Assembly: GCF_004795835.1 (NCBI RefSeq)
Contig: NZ_CP039249.1
Coordinates: 2,579,001-2,643,000 of the forward strand
Length of the DNA stretch: 64,000 nt
Source of the DNA: Sphingomonas sp. PAMC26645
GTDB taxonomy: Bacteria; Pseudomonadota; Alphaproteobacteria; Sphingomonadales; Sphingomonadaceae
Direction: 5' to 3'
In this document: positions 1 to 8,377 of the stretch, one piece after another
Numbering within the stretch: the first letter of the stretch is position 1
How the letters are laid out: each line of letters starts with the position of its first letter
Position numbers and translations under genes: made by a program
The notes under the pieces: generated by a model
Told to the model about the DNA's origin: nothing
The model's database searches: none
What the model saw: only the letters and a program-made list of their open reading frames with translations

Positions 1-477
1 GTCGCGCAACGGATCGCCGACCTCGAGCAGGACATCGCGCTGAAGTCCCCGCAGGTCGAGGACATGCGCGCCGCCGAGGAGCAGATCCATACCGCCGTCG
101 CGCAGACCGATCGGAAAATCGAACAGCTCCGCCGCGAGGTCGAGGTCGTCAAGGTCAACGAGTCGGTGCAGAAGGCGCAGGCTTCGGTCGCGTCGGGCAG
201 CATGGGTGCGGGCAACAAGCTCGGCTCGGCGGCGGACAGCCTCGCGCGTATTCGTGAACGCCAGGCGATCCGCGGCGAGCGGATCAAGGCTGCAGGCGAA
301 CTGGAAGACCGCCGCACCGGTGCCGATCTCGACGAGAAGCTGCGGCTGGCGGGCATCGGACCGGGACAGTCGTCGGCGGATGACGTGCTCGCGCGCCTGA
401 CGGCACCAAAGACGCCGCAGGTCGGCCAGACGCTGCAGATCGAGCAGCGCGACGACTCCAAGACGTCGGACTCCTGA
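1..477 (+). CDS. PspA/IM30 family membrane-stress protein (5' end missing)
   Basis: The reading frame is open from base 1 and ends at 475-477, so the window holds only the C-terminal 158 residues. The visible part is highly charged and heptad-rich, as in the long coiled-coil hairpin of PspA/IM30 (ESCRT-III-like) proteins, and then a Gly/Ser-rich linker, a short helix (SLARIRERQAIRGER) and a polar tail. PspA proteins bind stressed inner membrane and limit proton leakage. The stop overlaps the next start by one base, so it is translated together with the ATP-grasp ligase. A PspA-like protein (YjfJ) and a GSP-synthase-like ligase (YjfC) also share an operon in E. coli. Family call is fairly firm; the missing N-terminus prevents subfamily assignment. 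Confidence 0.75.
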   Translation, partial: VAQRIADLEQDIALKSPQVEDMRAAEEQIHTAVAQTDRKIEQLRREVEVVKVNESVQKAQASVASGSMGAGNKLGSAADSLARIRERQAIRGERIKAAGELEDRRTGADLDEKLRLAGIGPGQSSADDVLARLTAPKTPQVGQTLQIEQRDDSKTSDS

Positions 478-1646
478 TGCGCCGGATCGCGGTCGACCCG
501 CGCGGCGACTGGCGCGAACGGGCCGACGCGATCGGGTTCGTCTATCACGACACGGATGGCGAACCCTATTGGGACGAGGGTGCGGCCTACAGCTTCACGC
601 TGGCGGAGATCGAGGACGACCTCGAACCCGCCGCCGAACAGCTGCACGCGATGTGCCTCGATCTGGTCGACGAGGTGGTCCGCGATCAGCAGCTGATGGA
701 ACGTTTGGCTATCCCGCGCGAGCAGTGGAACTACGTCGCGGAGACGTGGCGGACGCGCCAGCCGTCGCTTTATGGGCGGTTCGACTTCGCCTATGACGGG
801 ACCGGGCCTGCCAAGCTCTATGAGTATAACGCGGACACGCCGACCTCTGTGTTCGAATGCGCGACGTTCCAGTGGATGTGGCTCGAGGATCTGCTTGCCA
901 GCGGTGCGTTGCCGGCCGGAACGGACCAGTTCAACAGCCTGTTCGACAAGCTGCGCGAACGCTTCCGCGCGTTGTTCCCGAGCGGCGGCTTCGTGCACTT
1001 CGCCGCGGACGCGTCGGCGATCGAGGACCGCCAGACGGTGCGGTTCTTCGAGGATCTGGCGTCGCAGGTCGGGATCGAGCCGAAGTTCGTCGAGATGAAG
1101 GACATCGGCCTCGCCGCCGACGGCCGCTTCATCGATACCGACGGCTTCGAGGTGCAGGCCGCGTTCAAGCTGTATCCGTGGGAGTTCATGCTTCGCGAGC
1201 CCTACGCGCCGAACCTGTCGCGCGCCGACGTGCGCTGGATCGAGCCGGCGTGGAAGTCGATCCTGTCGAACAAGGGCATCCTGCCGCTGCTGTGGGAGCG
1301 CCATCCGGAACATCCGAACCTGCTGCCGGCGTTCTTCGACAAAGATCCCGCCGCGAAGATCCTCGGGCCGAAATATGTGCGCAAGCCGCTGTTCTCGCGT
1401 GAAGGCGCCAACGTCGAGGTGATCGGCGATAGTGGCCACGCCGTGCTCGACCAGGGCTACGGCGCAGAGGGCGCAATCCGCCAGGCCTATGCACCGCCGC
1501 CGGTTTTCGATGGCCGGCATCCGGTGATCGGCGCATGGATGGTCGGCAACGAAGCCGCCGGGATCGGCGTTCGGGAGGACGACACGGTCGTGACGCGCAA
1601 TCTCGCGCGGTTCGTGCCGCATATCATCGAGGCGAATGGTGACTGA
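477..1646 (+). CDS. glutathionylspermidine synthase-family ATP-grasp ligase (YgiC/YjfC type)
   Basis: A 389-residue protein similar to the C-terminal synthetase half of glutathionylspermidine synthase, without the amidase domain. The family-typical segments are visible: YEYNADTPTS at residues 115-124, a KLYPWEFM segment in the middle, and KPLFSREGANVEV near residue 305 in the ATP-grasp region. By family it should form an amide bond using ATP. The true substrate of YgiC/YjfC proteins is not known, so glutathione and spermidine should not be assumed. The start codon overlaps the stop of the PspA gene (TGATG) and the gene overlaps the ankyrin gene by 11 bases, a strong sign of a coupled envelope-stress operon. 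Confidence 0.85.
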   Translation: MRRIAVDPRGDWRERADAIGFVYHDTDGEPYWDEGAAYSFTLAEIEDDLEPAAEQLHAMCLDLVDEVVRDQQLMERLAIPREQWNYVAETWRTRQPSLYGRFDFAYDGTGPAKLYEYNADTPTSVFECATFQWMWLEDLLASGALPAGTDQFNSLFDKLRERFRALFPSGGFVHFAADASAIEDRQTVRFFEDLASQVGIEPKFVEMKDIGLAADGRFIDTDGFEVQAAFKLYPWEFMLREPYAPNLSRADVRWIEPAWKSILSNKGILPLLWERHPEHPNLLPAFFDKDPAAKILGPKYVRKPLFSREGANVEVIGDSGHAVLDQGYGAEGAIRQAYAPPPVFDGRHPVIGAWMVGNEAAGIGVREDDTVVTRNLARFVPHIIEANGD

Positions 1647-2157
1647 CGCGCCAGAGTTGCCGCCACTGCCGCCGATGGAGCGGCTGGTCGAGCTAATGTT
1701 CGATGCAGCCCGGACGGGGCGTGACGAGATGATCCCGGCGCTGCTGCAGGCGGGCGTCGATATCGAGGTGACCGACGCCAAGGGCTACACGTCGCTGGTG
1801 ATCGCCAGCTACAACGGCCAGGCCGAAGCCGCCGCGGCTCTCCTCGCAGCAGGCGCGCAGGTCGACGGCGCAGCAGATGCACGCGGCAACACCGCGCTGA
1901 TGGGCGTCTGCTTCAAGGGCTATACCGAGATCGCGCAGATCCTGCTCGACGCGGGCGCCGACGTGAACCGGCGCAACGGCGTGGGTCAGACCGCGCTGAT
2001 GATGGCGGCGCTGGTAAACAAGACGGCGATCATCGACCTGTTAGTGGAGCACGGCGCGGATGCGACGATTGTGGATGCGGCGGGAAACAGCGTGCATTCG
2101 CTGGCGGTGTCGCAAGGTAATGCAGCGTTGGCCGAGCGCTTCGCAACGACCAACTAG
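1636..2157 (+). CDS. ankyrin repeat protein
   Basis: A 173-residue protein with about four ankyrin repeats, seen as recurring units such as GYTSLVIASYNGQAEAAAAL, GNTALMGVCFKGYTEIAQIL and GQTALMMAALVNKTAIIDLL. There is no signal peptide or membrane segment, so it is probably a cytoplasmic protein-binding scaffold. It overlaps the ligase gene by 11 bases and ends the operon. Small ankyrin proteins in proteobacteria often sit beside an enzyme that they help to fold or localise (the KatB-AnkB pair is known). By analogy this one may serve the ATP-grasp ligase or PspA, which is inference. A large inverted repeat follows the stop. Confidence 0.85.
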   Translation: MVTDAPELPPLPPMERLVELMFDAARTGRDEMIPALLQAGVDIEVTDAKGYTSLVIASYNGQAEAAAALLAAGAQVDGAADARGNTALMGVCFKGYTEIAQILLDAGADVNRRNGVGQTALMMAALVNKTAIIDLLVEHGADATIVDAAGNSVHSLAVSQGNAALAERFATTN

Positions 2158-2165
2158 CCCCCCAT

Positions 2166-2222
2166 TTGTTCACCCGCGAAGGCGGGTGCCCAGACTGGGC
2201 ACCCGCCTTCGCGGGTGAACAA
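2166..2222. repeat. perfect 28-bp inverted repeat, GCCCAG-type paired hairpin
   Basis: The arms 2166-2193 and 2195-2222 are exact reverse complements separated by one base. Each arm is itself a hairpin (CACCCGC-GAAG-GCGGGTG) followed by CCCAG. It lies between convergent genes (ankyrin and trhO) and can form a hairpin in both transcripts, so it may act as a bidirectional terminator. The same architecture recurs at 13040-13117 and 18837-18947. Confidence 0.9.
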
Positions 2223-2237
2223 GCTTACTGCACTTCG

Positions 2238-3212
2238 TTAGCCATCGACCTCGAGCGCGGCTCCGGCATGCGTCTTTGGCAAAACCGCCCCGACATGCGC
2301 CTCGCCCCGAGCCTCTGCCAACCGCATCTGCCGCTCGCGCTCCGCATACCCCGCCCGCTGCGCCTCATCCCGTGCGTCATAGCACGCCGGGCAACTCACC
2401 CCCTCGACATATAGAGGCGAAGCACGGTCCTCCACGCTCACCGGCATCCGGCACGCATGGCACAGCACATGACTTCCCAGCGCTAGACCATGTCCAACCG
2501 CAACCCGCTGATCGAACACGAAACATTCCCCCTCCCACAGGCTTTCCGCCGCGGGCACGGTTTCCAGATATTTCAAGATGCCGCCCTTGAGGTGATACAC
2601 CTCGTCCAGCCCCTCGGCCTTCAGGAACGCAGTCGACTTCTCGCACCGTATCCCCCCGGTGCAGAACATCGCGATCTTCGGCGGCGGGCCGTCCCCGACC
2701 AATTCGTCACGATGCTCGCGAAACCAAGCCGGAAAATCCCGGAACGTCCGCGTCTGCGGATCGACCGCGCCGGCAAACGTCCCGACCGCGACCTCATAGT
2801 CGTTGCGCGTATCGATCAGAATCGTCCCCGGCTCGGCGATCAGTGCATTCCAGTCCTTCGGCTCGACATAATGGCCGACGCCCGTCAGCGGATCGATCGT
2901 CGGTTCACCCATCGTCACGATCTCGCGCTTCAGCCGCACCTTCATCCGGTGAAACGGCATCGTCTCCGCGCGCGATTCCTTGACGTCGAGGTCGGCACAT
3001 CCCGGCAACGCGCGGATATGCGCGAGTACCGCGTCGATCCCCTCTTCGGACCCCGTGATCGTTCCGTTGATCCCTTCGGCGGCGAGCAGCAGCGTCCCCT
3101 TCACCCCGTTCGAGCAGCAGGCGAGCGCGAGCGGCGGCTGGATCGCGGCGATGTCGGCGAACGGCGTGAAGCGGTACAGCGCCACGACGCGAATGGGCAT
3201 GGTTTCGGTCAT
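2238..3212 (-). CDS. trhO: tRNA uridine(34) hydroxylase TrhO (YceA), rhodanese family
   Basis: A 324-residue protein with the N-terminal domain of the YceA family (residues 1-95), a rhodanese domain at about 120-220 and a Cys-rich C-terminus (CHACRMP and CPACYD). The catalytic Cys184 lies in [11 protein letters not shown], the loop typical of TrhO. TrhO hydroxylates U34 of certain tRNAs to 5-hydroxyuridine with O2, the first step to cmo5U/mcmo5U wobble bases. The two C-terminal CxxC pairs could bind a metal, a trait of longer family members. It is transcribed alone and converges with the ankyrin gene. The start at 3212 matches the family N-terminus; MPIRVV four residues later is an alternative. 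Confidence 0.9.
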   Translation of the reverse strand: MTETMPIRVVALYRFTPFADIAAIQPPLALACCSNGVKGTLLLAAEGINGTITGSEEGIDAVLAHIRALPGCADLDVKESRAETMPFHRMKVRLKREIVTMGEPTIDPLTGVGHYVEPKDWNALIAEPGTILIDTRNDYEVAVGTFAGAVDPQTRTFRDFPAWFREHRDELVGDGPPPKIAMFCTGGIRCEKSTAFLKAEGLDEVYHLKGGILKYLETVPAAESLWEGECFVFDQRVAVGHGLALGSHVLCHACRMPVSVEDRASPLYVEGVSCPACYDARDEAQRAGYAERERQMRLAEARGEAHVGAVLPKTHAGAALEVDG

Positions 3213-3267
3213 CGGTTCATCGTGCAGGGGAGGAGATGCGCTCCCTTAGCGCAAGTCGCCCGCCGCG

Positions 3268-3633
3268 TCAGCCTGCGGTGACGATCATCCCGTCGACTAC
3301 CGCGACCGGCCAAGGCGTCAGCCGCGTTCCCCCGCATGGTCCGCCGACGCACGCGCCGTTGTCGATCTCGAACAGCGCGGAATGCCAGCTACACGCGATC
3401 AGGTCCCCGCGCGGCGTGAGATACTCGTCGAGCACCTGCGCGAGCGGCAGTCCCATGTGCGGGCAGCGATCGACATAGCCGAACACCGCGTCGTCCTTGC
3501 GCACGACGAACCCGTGGAAGCGGCCGGCGCGCATCTGCAGCACGAAGTTCCGCGCCTTGCCGTCCACGATCGCGTCGAGCGGCGCGAGCTTGATCCCGGC
3601 CGGCGTCGCGATCAGCCGTTCGCCGTCGCTCAT
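3268..3633 (-). CDS. Rieske [2Fe-2S] domain protein in the homogentisate operon
   Basis: A 121-residue Rieske-type protein. Cluster ligands are Cys57-Pro-His59 and Cys81-Ser-Trp-His84, separated by a rather long 21-residue loop. It has no signal peptide and no catalytic oxygenase domain, so it looks like a soluble electron carrier or a small stand-alone Rieske protein. The ATG at 3633 overlaps the stop of maiA (ATGA), so it is the third gene of hmgA-maiA-Rieske. A longer in-frame reading upstream to 3783 lies wholly inside maiA and is not credible. Its partner in tyrosine catabolism is unknown: a reductase for a ring oxygenase is one possibility. Confidence 0.8.
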   Translation of the reverse strand: MSDGERLIATPAGIKLAPLDAIVDGKARNFVLQMRAGRFHGFVVRKDDAVFGYVDRCPHMGLPLAQVLDEYLTPRGDLIACSWHSALFEIDNGACVGGPCGGTRLTPWPVAVVDGMIVTAG

Positions 3634-4274
3634 GCGCGGTCCGCGTCCGGTTGCCGATCCGGATGCGCGGCGGCGAAAGCGGGGAGAGCGCGGGCGTTCT
3701 CTGCCGCCGCCTTGAGCTTCGGGTAAGGTGAGAGATCGACCGCAAACCGTTCCGCGGAGTAGACCTGCGGGACGAGGTGACAATCGGCGATCGTCGGTGT
3801 CGTCCCGAACGCGAAGCCGTCGCCATGCCGCGCGATCTGCGTCTCGATCGCGGCGAAACCGTCGCCGATCCAGCGTGCGATCCAGCGGTTCACCACAGCC
3901 TCGTCCACTCCGAATTCGGTGCGCAAGGCGTTCAAGATACGAAGATTATTCACCGGATGAATGTCGCACGCGATCGTCGCGGCCATCGCACGGACGATCG
4001 CCCGGCCGTTCGCGTCGCCAGGAAGCAGCGGTGGATCGGGGTACGTCTCCTCGATCCATTCGAGGATCGCGGGGCTTTGCGTCAGGACCGCGTCTTTGGT
4101 CTCTAGAGCCGGCACGAGCCCCTGCGGGTTGAGCGTGCGGTAGCCAGCCTCGCGTTGCGCGCCTTTGCGAAGGTCGTGCGTGACCTGCGCATACGCCACG
4201 CCCTTCAGCGCCAGCGCGATGCGAACGCGGTAGGCGGTGGTCGAGCGCCAGTAACCGTGTAATGTCAGGCTCAC
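3630..4274 (-). CDS. maiA: maleylacetoacetate isomerase (zeta-class GST)
   Basis: A 214-residue glutathione S-transferase-fold protein. The N-terminal thioredoxin fold has the zeta-class region [18 protein letters not shown], with the usual catalytic Ser position partly replaced by Thr residues, then the cis-Pro segment GLVPALE and the ESxAI-like glutathione site [15 protein letters not shown]. The all-alpha C-terminal domain contains [12 protein letters not shown]. It isomerises maleylacetoacetate to fumarylacetoacetate with glutathione in tyrosine degradation. It overlaps hmgA upstream by 4 bases and the Rieske gene downstream by 4 bases. Fumarylacetoacetase, the next enzyme, is not in the window. 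Confidence 0.88.
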   Translation of the reverse strand: MSLTLHGYWRSTTAYRVRIALALKGVAYAQVTHDLRKGAQREAGYRTLNPQGLVPALETKDAVLTQSPAILEWIEETYPDPPLLPGDANGRAIVRAMAATIACDIHPVNNLRILNALRTEFGVDEAVVNRWIARWIGDGFAAIETQIARHGDGFAFGTTPTIADCHLVPQVYSAERFAVDLSPYPKLKAAAENARALPAFAAAHPDRQPDADRA

Positions 4275-5605
4275 TTCGGCAGGATCGCCTTGGGGAAGTC
4301 CGACCAGACCGCATCATAATCGAGTTGCGAATGCTCGAGCGCATAGGCGGTCGGCTTGTACGGCCAGCAGCTCTCCAACATGAACGCCATCGTCCCGTCG
4401 ATCTTGTGCGGCTTCAGGTCGGCCGCGCTCGCACCCTGCCAGCTCGCCAGATCCGGCCCGTGGCCCGACATGAGGTTGTGCAGCGATATACCGCCCGGTG
4501 CGAACCCCTCGGCTTTCGCGTCATATGCGCCGGTAATCAGGCCCATAGCCTCGGACATGACGTTGCGGTGGAACCAGGGCGGCCGGAACGTACCCTCGGC
4601 GACCATCCAGCGTGGCGGGAAGATCACGAAATCGGCGTTCGCGCGACCGGGCACGTCGCTCGGCGAGGTCAGGAGCGTGAAGATCGATGGATCGGGATGG
4701 TCGAAGCTGACCGTGTTGATTGTGTTGAACCGCGACAAATCGTAGCGCCACGGCGCCAAGTTGCCGTGCCACGCGACGACGTCGAGCGGCGAGTGATCGA
4801 GCGTCGTGGTCCACAGCGACCCCATGAACTTCTGAACCACCTCGACCGGCTCGTCGCGGTCCTCGAACCACGCGACCGGCGTCTCGAAATCGCGCGGGTT
4901 GGCGAGGCCGTTGGCGCCGATCGGGCCGAGATCGGGCAGACGGAACAGCGCGCCGTGATTCTCCGCGACATAACCGCGCGCTTCGCCATCGGGGAGTTCG
5001 GCGCGGAAGCGCACGCCGCGGGGGATCAGCGCGATCTGGCCGGGGGCGATGTCGATACGGCCGAGTTCGGTCAGCAACCGGAGCAGTCCGGCCTGCGGCA
5101 CGAACAGCAGTTCGCCGTCCGCATCTATGAAAACGCGCGTCGTCATGTCGGCGTTGGCCGCATAGACATGGAGTGCCACGCCTTCGAGATCGGCGGGTTC
5201 GCGGTTGGCGAGCATCGTCGTCATGCCGTCGATCAGATCGGTGCCAGGAGTGGGCGCCTCGATGGGATCCCAGCGCAGGCGGTTGGGCGCGAGCGGCGCA
5301 TCGGTGGTGCCGGGCGCAAACCGCTTGGCGCCGGCGTAGCGCTCGAACGGGGGATGCTCCGCGGTCGGGCGCATCCGGTAGAGCCAGCTGCGGCGGTTCT
5401 CGTGGCGCGGTGCGGTGAACGCGGTACCGGAGAGCTGCTCGGTATAGAGGCCGAACGCAGGGCGCTGCGGCGAATTGCGGCCGATCGGCAGTGCGCCGGG
5501 GATCGCCTCTGTCGATACGTGGTTGCCGAAGCCGGGCTGATACGCCGTGTCTTCGGTCTGGCCGGCGGTCTCGCCTGCGGCATTGGTCGGCTGGTGGATT
5601 GTCAT
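4271..5605 (-). CDS. hmgA: homogentisate 1,2-dioxygenase
   Basis: A 444-residue ring-cleaving dioxygenase that opens homogentisate to maleylacetoacetate using Fe(II) and O2. The C-terminal cupin carries the iron-ligand segments [15 protein letters not shown] (His and Glu) and [15 protein letters not shown] (His). The N-terminal [13 protein letters not shown] is typical of the family. I start it at the ATG at 5605 because GGAGAGGA lies just upstream; a TTG at 5635 would add ten residues without a clear ribosome-binding site. It is first in hmgA-maiA-Rieske and lies about 200 bases downstream of hppD in the same direction, across a large repeat. Confidence 0.95.
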   Translation of the reverse strand: MTIHQPTNAAGETAGQTEDTAYQPGFGNHVSTEAIPGALPIGRNSPQRPAFGLYTEQLSGTAFTAPRHENRRSWLYRMRPTAEHPPFERYAGAKRFAPGTTDAPLAPNRLRWDPIEAPTPGTDLIDGMTTMLANREPADLEGVALHVYAANADMTTRVFIDADGELLFVPQAGLLRLLTELGRIDIAPGQIALIPRGVRFRAELPDGEARGYVAENHGALFRLPDLGPIGANGLANPRDFETPVAWFEDRDEPVEVVQKFMGSLWTTTLDHSPLDVVAWHGNLAPWRYDLSRFNTINTVSFDHPDPSIFTLLTSPSDVPGRANADFVIFPPRWMVAEGTFRPPWFHRNVMSEAMGLITGAYDAKAEGFAPGGISLHNLMSGHGPDLASWQGASAADLKPHKIDGTMAFMLESCWPYKPTAYALEHSQLDYDAVWSDFPKAILPK

Positions 5606-5664
5606 GGCTTCCTCTCCGTCACCTGTTCCGATCAACGCCCGAACCGCCGGCCGTTCAAACTCTT

Positions 5665-5796
5665 ACCCCTCTCCCCTCGGGGGAGAGGGAGGGAGACGCG
5701 CACTTGCGCGGCGGAAGGGTGAGGGCACGTGCTGGCGTAGCCCGTGCCCTCACCCTCGGCGCTAGCGCGCCTATCCCTCTCCCCGAGGGAGAGGGC
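5665..5796. repeat. compound inverted repeat with GGGTGAGGGCAC core
   Basis: The spacer between hppD and hmgA is a nested palindrome. Outer blocks are CCCTCTCCC/GGGAGAGGG hairpins at both ends. The core arms AGGGTGAGGGCACG (5716-5729) and CGTGCCCTCACCCT (5743-5756) pair perfectly. A half copy with the same GGAAGGGTGAGGGCAC run lies at 40603-40668. It follows the hppD stop directly and could terminate or stabilise that transcript. Confidence 0.85.
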
Positions 5797-5803
5797 TTAG
5801 AAC

Positions 5804-6874
5804 TTACGCGTCGACCGTTATGACCCCGCGGCGGATCTGATCCAACTCGATCGACTCGTACAACGCCTGGAAATTGCCGTTGCCGAAGCCCTCATTCCCC
5901 TTGCGCTGGATGATCTCGAAGAAGATCGGCCCGAACATGTTCTCGGTGAATATCTGGAGCAACAACCCCTCCTCGCCGACATTGCCATCGATCAGGATGC
6001 GGTTGCGGCGCAGGCGCTCCAGGTCGTGGCCGTGGTTCGGCACGCGCTTGTCGACCAGCTCGTAATAGGTCTCGATCGTGTCCTGCAGCTTGACGCCGCG
6101 CGCGCGCAGCTTCTCGACCGTCTCGAAGATGTCGTCGGTGGTCAGCGCCAGATGCTGGATGCCCTCGCCGTTGTAATCCTTGATGAATTCCTCGATCTGG
6201 CTCTTGTCGTCCTGGCTCTCGTTGAGCGGGATCCGGATCGCACGGTCGGGGGCGATCATCGCCTGGCTGAACAGACCGGTCGCCTTGCCCTTGATGTCGA
6301 AATACTTCTGCTCCTCGAAGCCGAAGATCTGGCCGTAGAACTCGGCCCAAGTCCGCATCTGGCCACGCTTCACGTTGTGCGTGAGGTGATCGAGCAGATC
6401 GAGCCCTACGTTGTTCTCGGCTTCGGCTTCGGCCGCGCCCGGCACCGCATTCCAGTCGTCGTACAGGCTGCCGGCCGCGCCGTGCTTGTCGACCAGATAC
6501 AGCAGCGAACCGCCGATCCCTTCGAGCACATAGCTGCCCTCGCCGAGCGCGCCCATGCTCGCATCGGCCGCCTTGGCGCCGCGGGCGAGCGCCGCGTCGA
6601 AGGCTTCCTTGGCGTCATGAACGCGGAACGCCATGCCGCTCGCCGACGGGCCATGATCCGCGTGGAATGCCGCCGCATGACCACCGTCCTCGCGGTTGAG
6701 CAGCAGGTTGATGCGGCCCTGCTTGTAGCGCGTGACGGCCTTGGTCGGGTGAATCGAGGCGGCGACGAAGCCGAATTGCTCGAACTGCGCGGCCATCCGG
6801 TCGGGATCGGGCGACGTGAATTCGGCGAACTCGAACCCGTCGAGACCCATCGGGTTTACGTCCATATGGTCCAT
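5804..6874 (-). CDS. hppD: 4-hydroxyphenylpyruvate dioxygenase
   Basis: A 356-residue non-haem iron enzyme that converts 4-hydroxyphenylpyruvate to homogentisate, the step before HmgA. The C-terminal vicinal-oxygen-chelate domain has the iron ligands in DHLTHNV, GIQHLAL and FFEIIQRKG. Length matches bacterial HPPDs. The ATG at 6874 is chosen because AGGAT precedes it and it gives the usual MDHMDVNPMG start; the reading frame runs on to 6937 but would include the promoter. The promoter region is shared with the divergent MarR gene and contains an inverted repeat at 6891-6910. Confidence 0.95.
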   Translation of the reverse strand: MDHMDVNPMGLDGFEFAEFTSPDPDRMAAQFEQFGFVAASIHPTKAVTRYKQGRINLLLNREDGGHAAAFHADHGPSASGMAFRVHDAKEAFDAALARGAKAADASMGALGEGSYVLEGIGGSLLYLVDKHGAAGSLYDDWNAVPGAAEAEAENNVGLDLLDHLTHNVKRGQMRTWAEFYGQIFGFEEQKYFDIKGKATGLFSQAMIAPDRAIRIPLNESQDDKSQIEEFIKDYNGEGIQHLALTTDDIFETVEKLRARGVKLQDTIETYYELVDKRVPNHGHDLERLRRNRILIDGNVGEEGLLLQIFTENMFGPIFFEIIQRKGNEGFGNGNFQALYESIELDQIRRGVITVDA

Positions 6875-6890
6875 GATCACATCCTGACAG

Positions 6891-6910
6891 TTGGTATCCG
6901 TTGTTACCAA
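6891..6910. promoter_or_regulatory. inverted repeat, probable MarR operator between hppD and its regulator
   Basis: TTGGTA at 6891-6896 and TACCAA at 6905-6910 form a perfect 6-bp inverted repeat with 8 bases between. A smaller one, GTTG-AA-CAAC, follows at 6919-6928. Both lie in the 79-base gap between the divergent starts of hppD and the MarR gene, where autoregulation with control of hppD would be expected. Assignment to this regulator is inferred from position. Confidence 0.5.
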
Positions 6911-6953
6911 TCTGGCGGGTTGAACAACTGGTGTCAATCGTTACGATTTTGAT

Positions 6954-7454
6954 ATGCCCAACTCCGATGCCACTCGCGCACTCGTCCTGGACGATTTCAT
7001 CCCGTATCGCCTGTCGATCACCTCGAACCTCGTCAGCGAGGCGGTGGCGGATACGTATGAGGCGCTGTTCGGGCTGACGATCCCGGAGTGGCGGCTGGTG
7101 GCGGTGGTCGCCGAGGCGGATGGAATCACGCAACAGCAGGTCGGCCAGCAGACCCGGATGGACAAGGTCACGGTCAGTCGCGCGGCGATCGCGCTGGTCG
7201 AACGCGGGCTGATGCAGCGGCATGCGAACCCCGAGGATCGCCGCTCGCATCTGTTGAAGCTCACAGGTGATGGTCACACGCTTTACGCCTCGGTCGCGCC
7301 AAAAGCGCTTGATCTGGAGCGCCGGATCTTCGCCGGGTTCTCAGGCGCAGAGGTGGAGCAGTTCGTGGCGATGCTGAGACGGATCGATGCGGTGACGATT
7401 GACCTCGTTCAGGACTCCCATGGCGGCGTCGGTGACCAGAGGCTGCGCAGGTAA
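6954..7454 (+). CDS. MarR family transcriptional regulator, probably of tyrosine catabolism
   Basis: A 166-residue winged-helix protein. The core has the family pattern LTIPEWRLVAVVAEADGIT, then the recognition helix region MDKVTVSRAAIALVERGL and the wing PEDRRSHLLKLT. It starts 79 bases from hppD on the opposite strand, so it most likely senses homogentisate or hydroxyphenylpyruvate and represses hppD and possibly hmgA, as MarR-type HpdR/HmgR regulators do elsewhere. That role is inference from position. Its 3' end overlaps the convergent LysR gene by 46 bases. Confidence 0.85.
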   Translation: MPNSDATRALVLDDFIPYRLSITSNLVSEAVADTYEALFGLTIPEWRLVAVVAEADGITQQQVGQQTRMDKVTVSRAAIALVERGLMQRHANPEDRRSHLLKLTGDGHTLYASVAPKALDLERRIFAGFSGAEVEQFVAMLRRIDAVTIDLVQDSHGGVGDQRLRR

Positions 7455-8284
7455 TCGAGTAGTGCAGCGGTACCCGACGACACCGGGCCGCGCGCATGGA
7501 CTGCATAGATTCCGACGTCCGCAGACCCGGCCAGTTCCGGCAGGATGCGGACGAGGCGGCCACTCGAAAGGTCCGCGCTCACGTCCCACAGCGAGCGCAG
7601 CGCGATGCCGACGCCAGCCAGCGTGAGTTCGCGCACGACTTCGCTGGAGTTGGTTGCGACGTAGCTCGGGCGATCGATCGTAACGTCGCCATCTGGTCCG
7701 GCCAGGCGCCAAGGCATCTGGCCCTTCGCTGCGAGCAGGCGGTGTTCCGTAAGATCGGCCGCGTCGCACGGCGCACTGTAGCTCGGAGCAGCGCACAGGA
7801 CCCGACGGGTGTCGGCGAGGCGATGGCCGGTCAGGCTTGGCGGCACGGCTGGGGCGATCCGGATCGCGAGGTCGAGCCGGTCGCCGATGACGTCCGAGAA
7901 GCCGTCCGACAGATCTAGGTCGAGTTCGATTGCCGGATACGCGTCGAGGAACGGCTTGAGGTGCGGCGCGATGTGGAGGCGGCCGAACGACGTAGGTGCG
8001 CTGACCCGTAGTGGACCGGCCGGCGTATCCGTGCGGTCCGACACCCGCGCCTCGGCGTCGCGGATCGCGGCGAGGATATCCACCATGTCGCGGTGATAGG
8101 CGGCACCCCGTGCCGTAAGGTCGAGGCGGCGAGTGGTCCGGTTGAGCAACCGCACGCCAAGCCGTGCCTCCAGCCGCGCGATCCGTTTCGACACCATTGC
8201 TGGCGAGATACCCATCGAACGCCCCGCCGCACTGAGGCTGGCGGTGCGGACGACTTCGGCGAAGAGGACGATGTCGGGATCCAT
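7409..8284 (-). CDS. LysR family transcriptional regulator
   Basis: A 291-residue LTTR. The N-terminal helix-turn-helix spans about residues 4-62 (FAEVVRTASLSAAGRSMGIS, then VSKRIARLEARLGVRLLNRT) and a type-2 periplasmic-binding-like effector domain follows from about residue 90. It is divergent from malate synthase G with 93 bases between starts, so glcB is its most likely target. The tail overlaps the end of the convergent MarR gene by 46 bases, so the last 15 codons of each are read from the same DNA. No effector can be predicted. Confidence 0.88.
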   Translation of the reverse strand: MDPDIVLFAEVVRTASLSAAGRSMGISPAMVSKRIARLEARLGVRLLNRTTRRLDLTARGAAYHRDMVDILAAIRDAEARVSDRTDTPAGPLRVSAPTSFGRLHIAPHLKPFLDAYPAIELDLDLSDGFSDVIGDRLDLAIRIAPAVPPSLTGHRLADTRRVLCAAPSYSAPCDAADLTEHRLLAAKGQMPWRLAGPDGDVTIDRPSYVATNSSEVVRELTLAGVGIALRSLWDVSADLSSGRLVRILPELAGSADVGIYAVHARGPVSSGTAALLDYLRSLWSPTPPWES

Positions 8285-8377
8285 TCGTTCTCCAGGCGAT
8301 CAACAGCTTTCGGTTTATAGTGTCTAGTGGCGAAGGTGGCGGGCGTCTATCATCGCAGCAGAGTATAGGAGAGCAGC

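Noticed and set aside
2166..2414. Short ORF starting in the 28-bp inverted repeat
   Set aside because: Uses the repeat and the antisense of trhO; no ribosome-binding site.
4262..5722. 486-codon plus-strand ORF
   Set aside because: Antisense to hmgA; Arg-rich with no recognisable domain, an effect of high GC at third positions.
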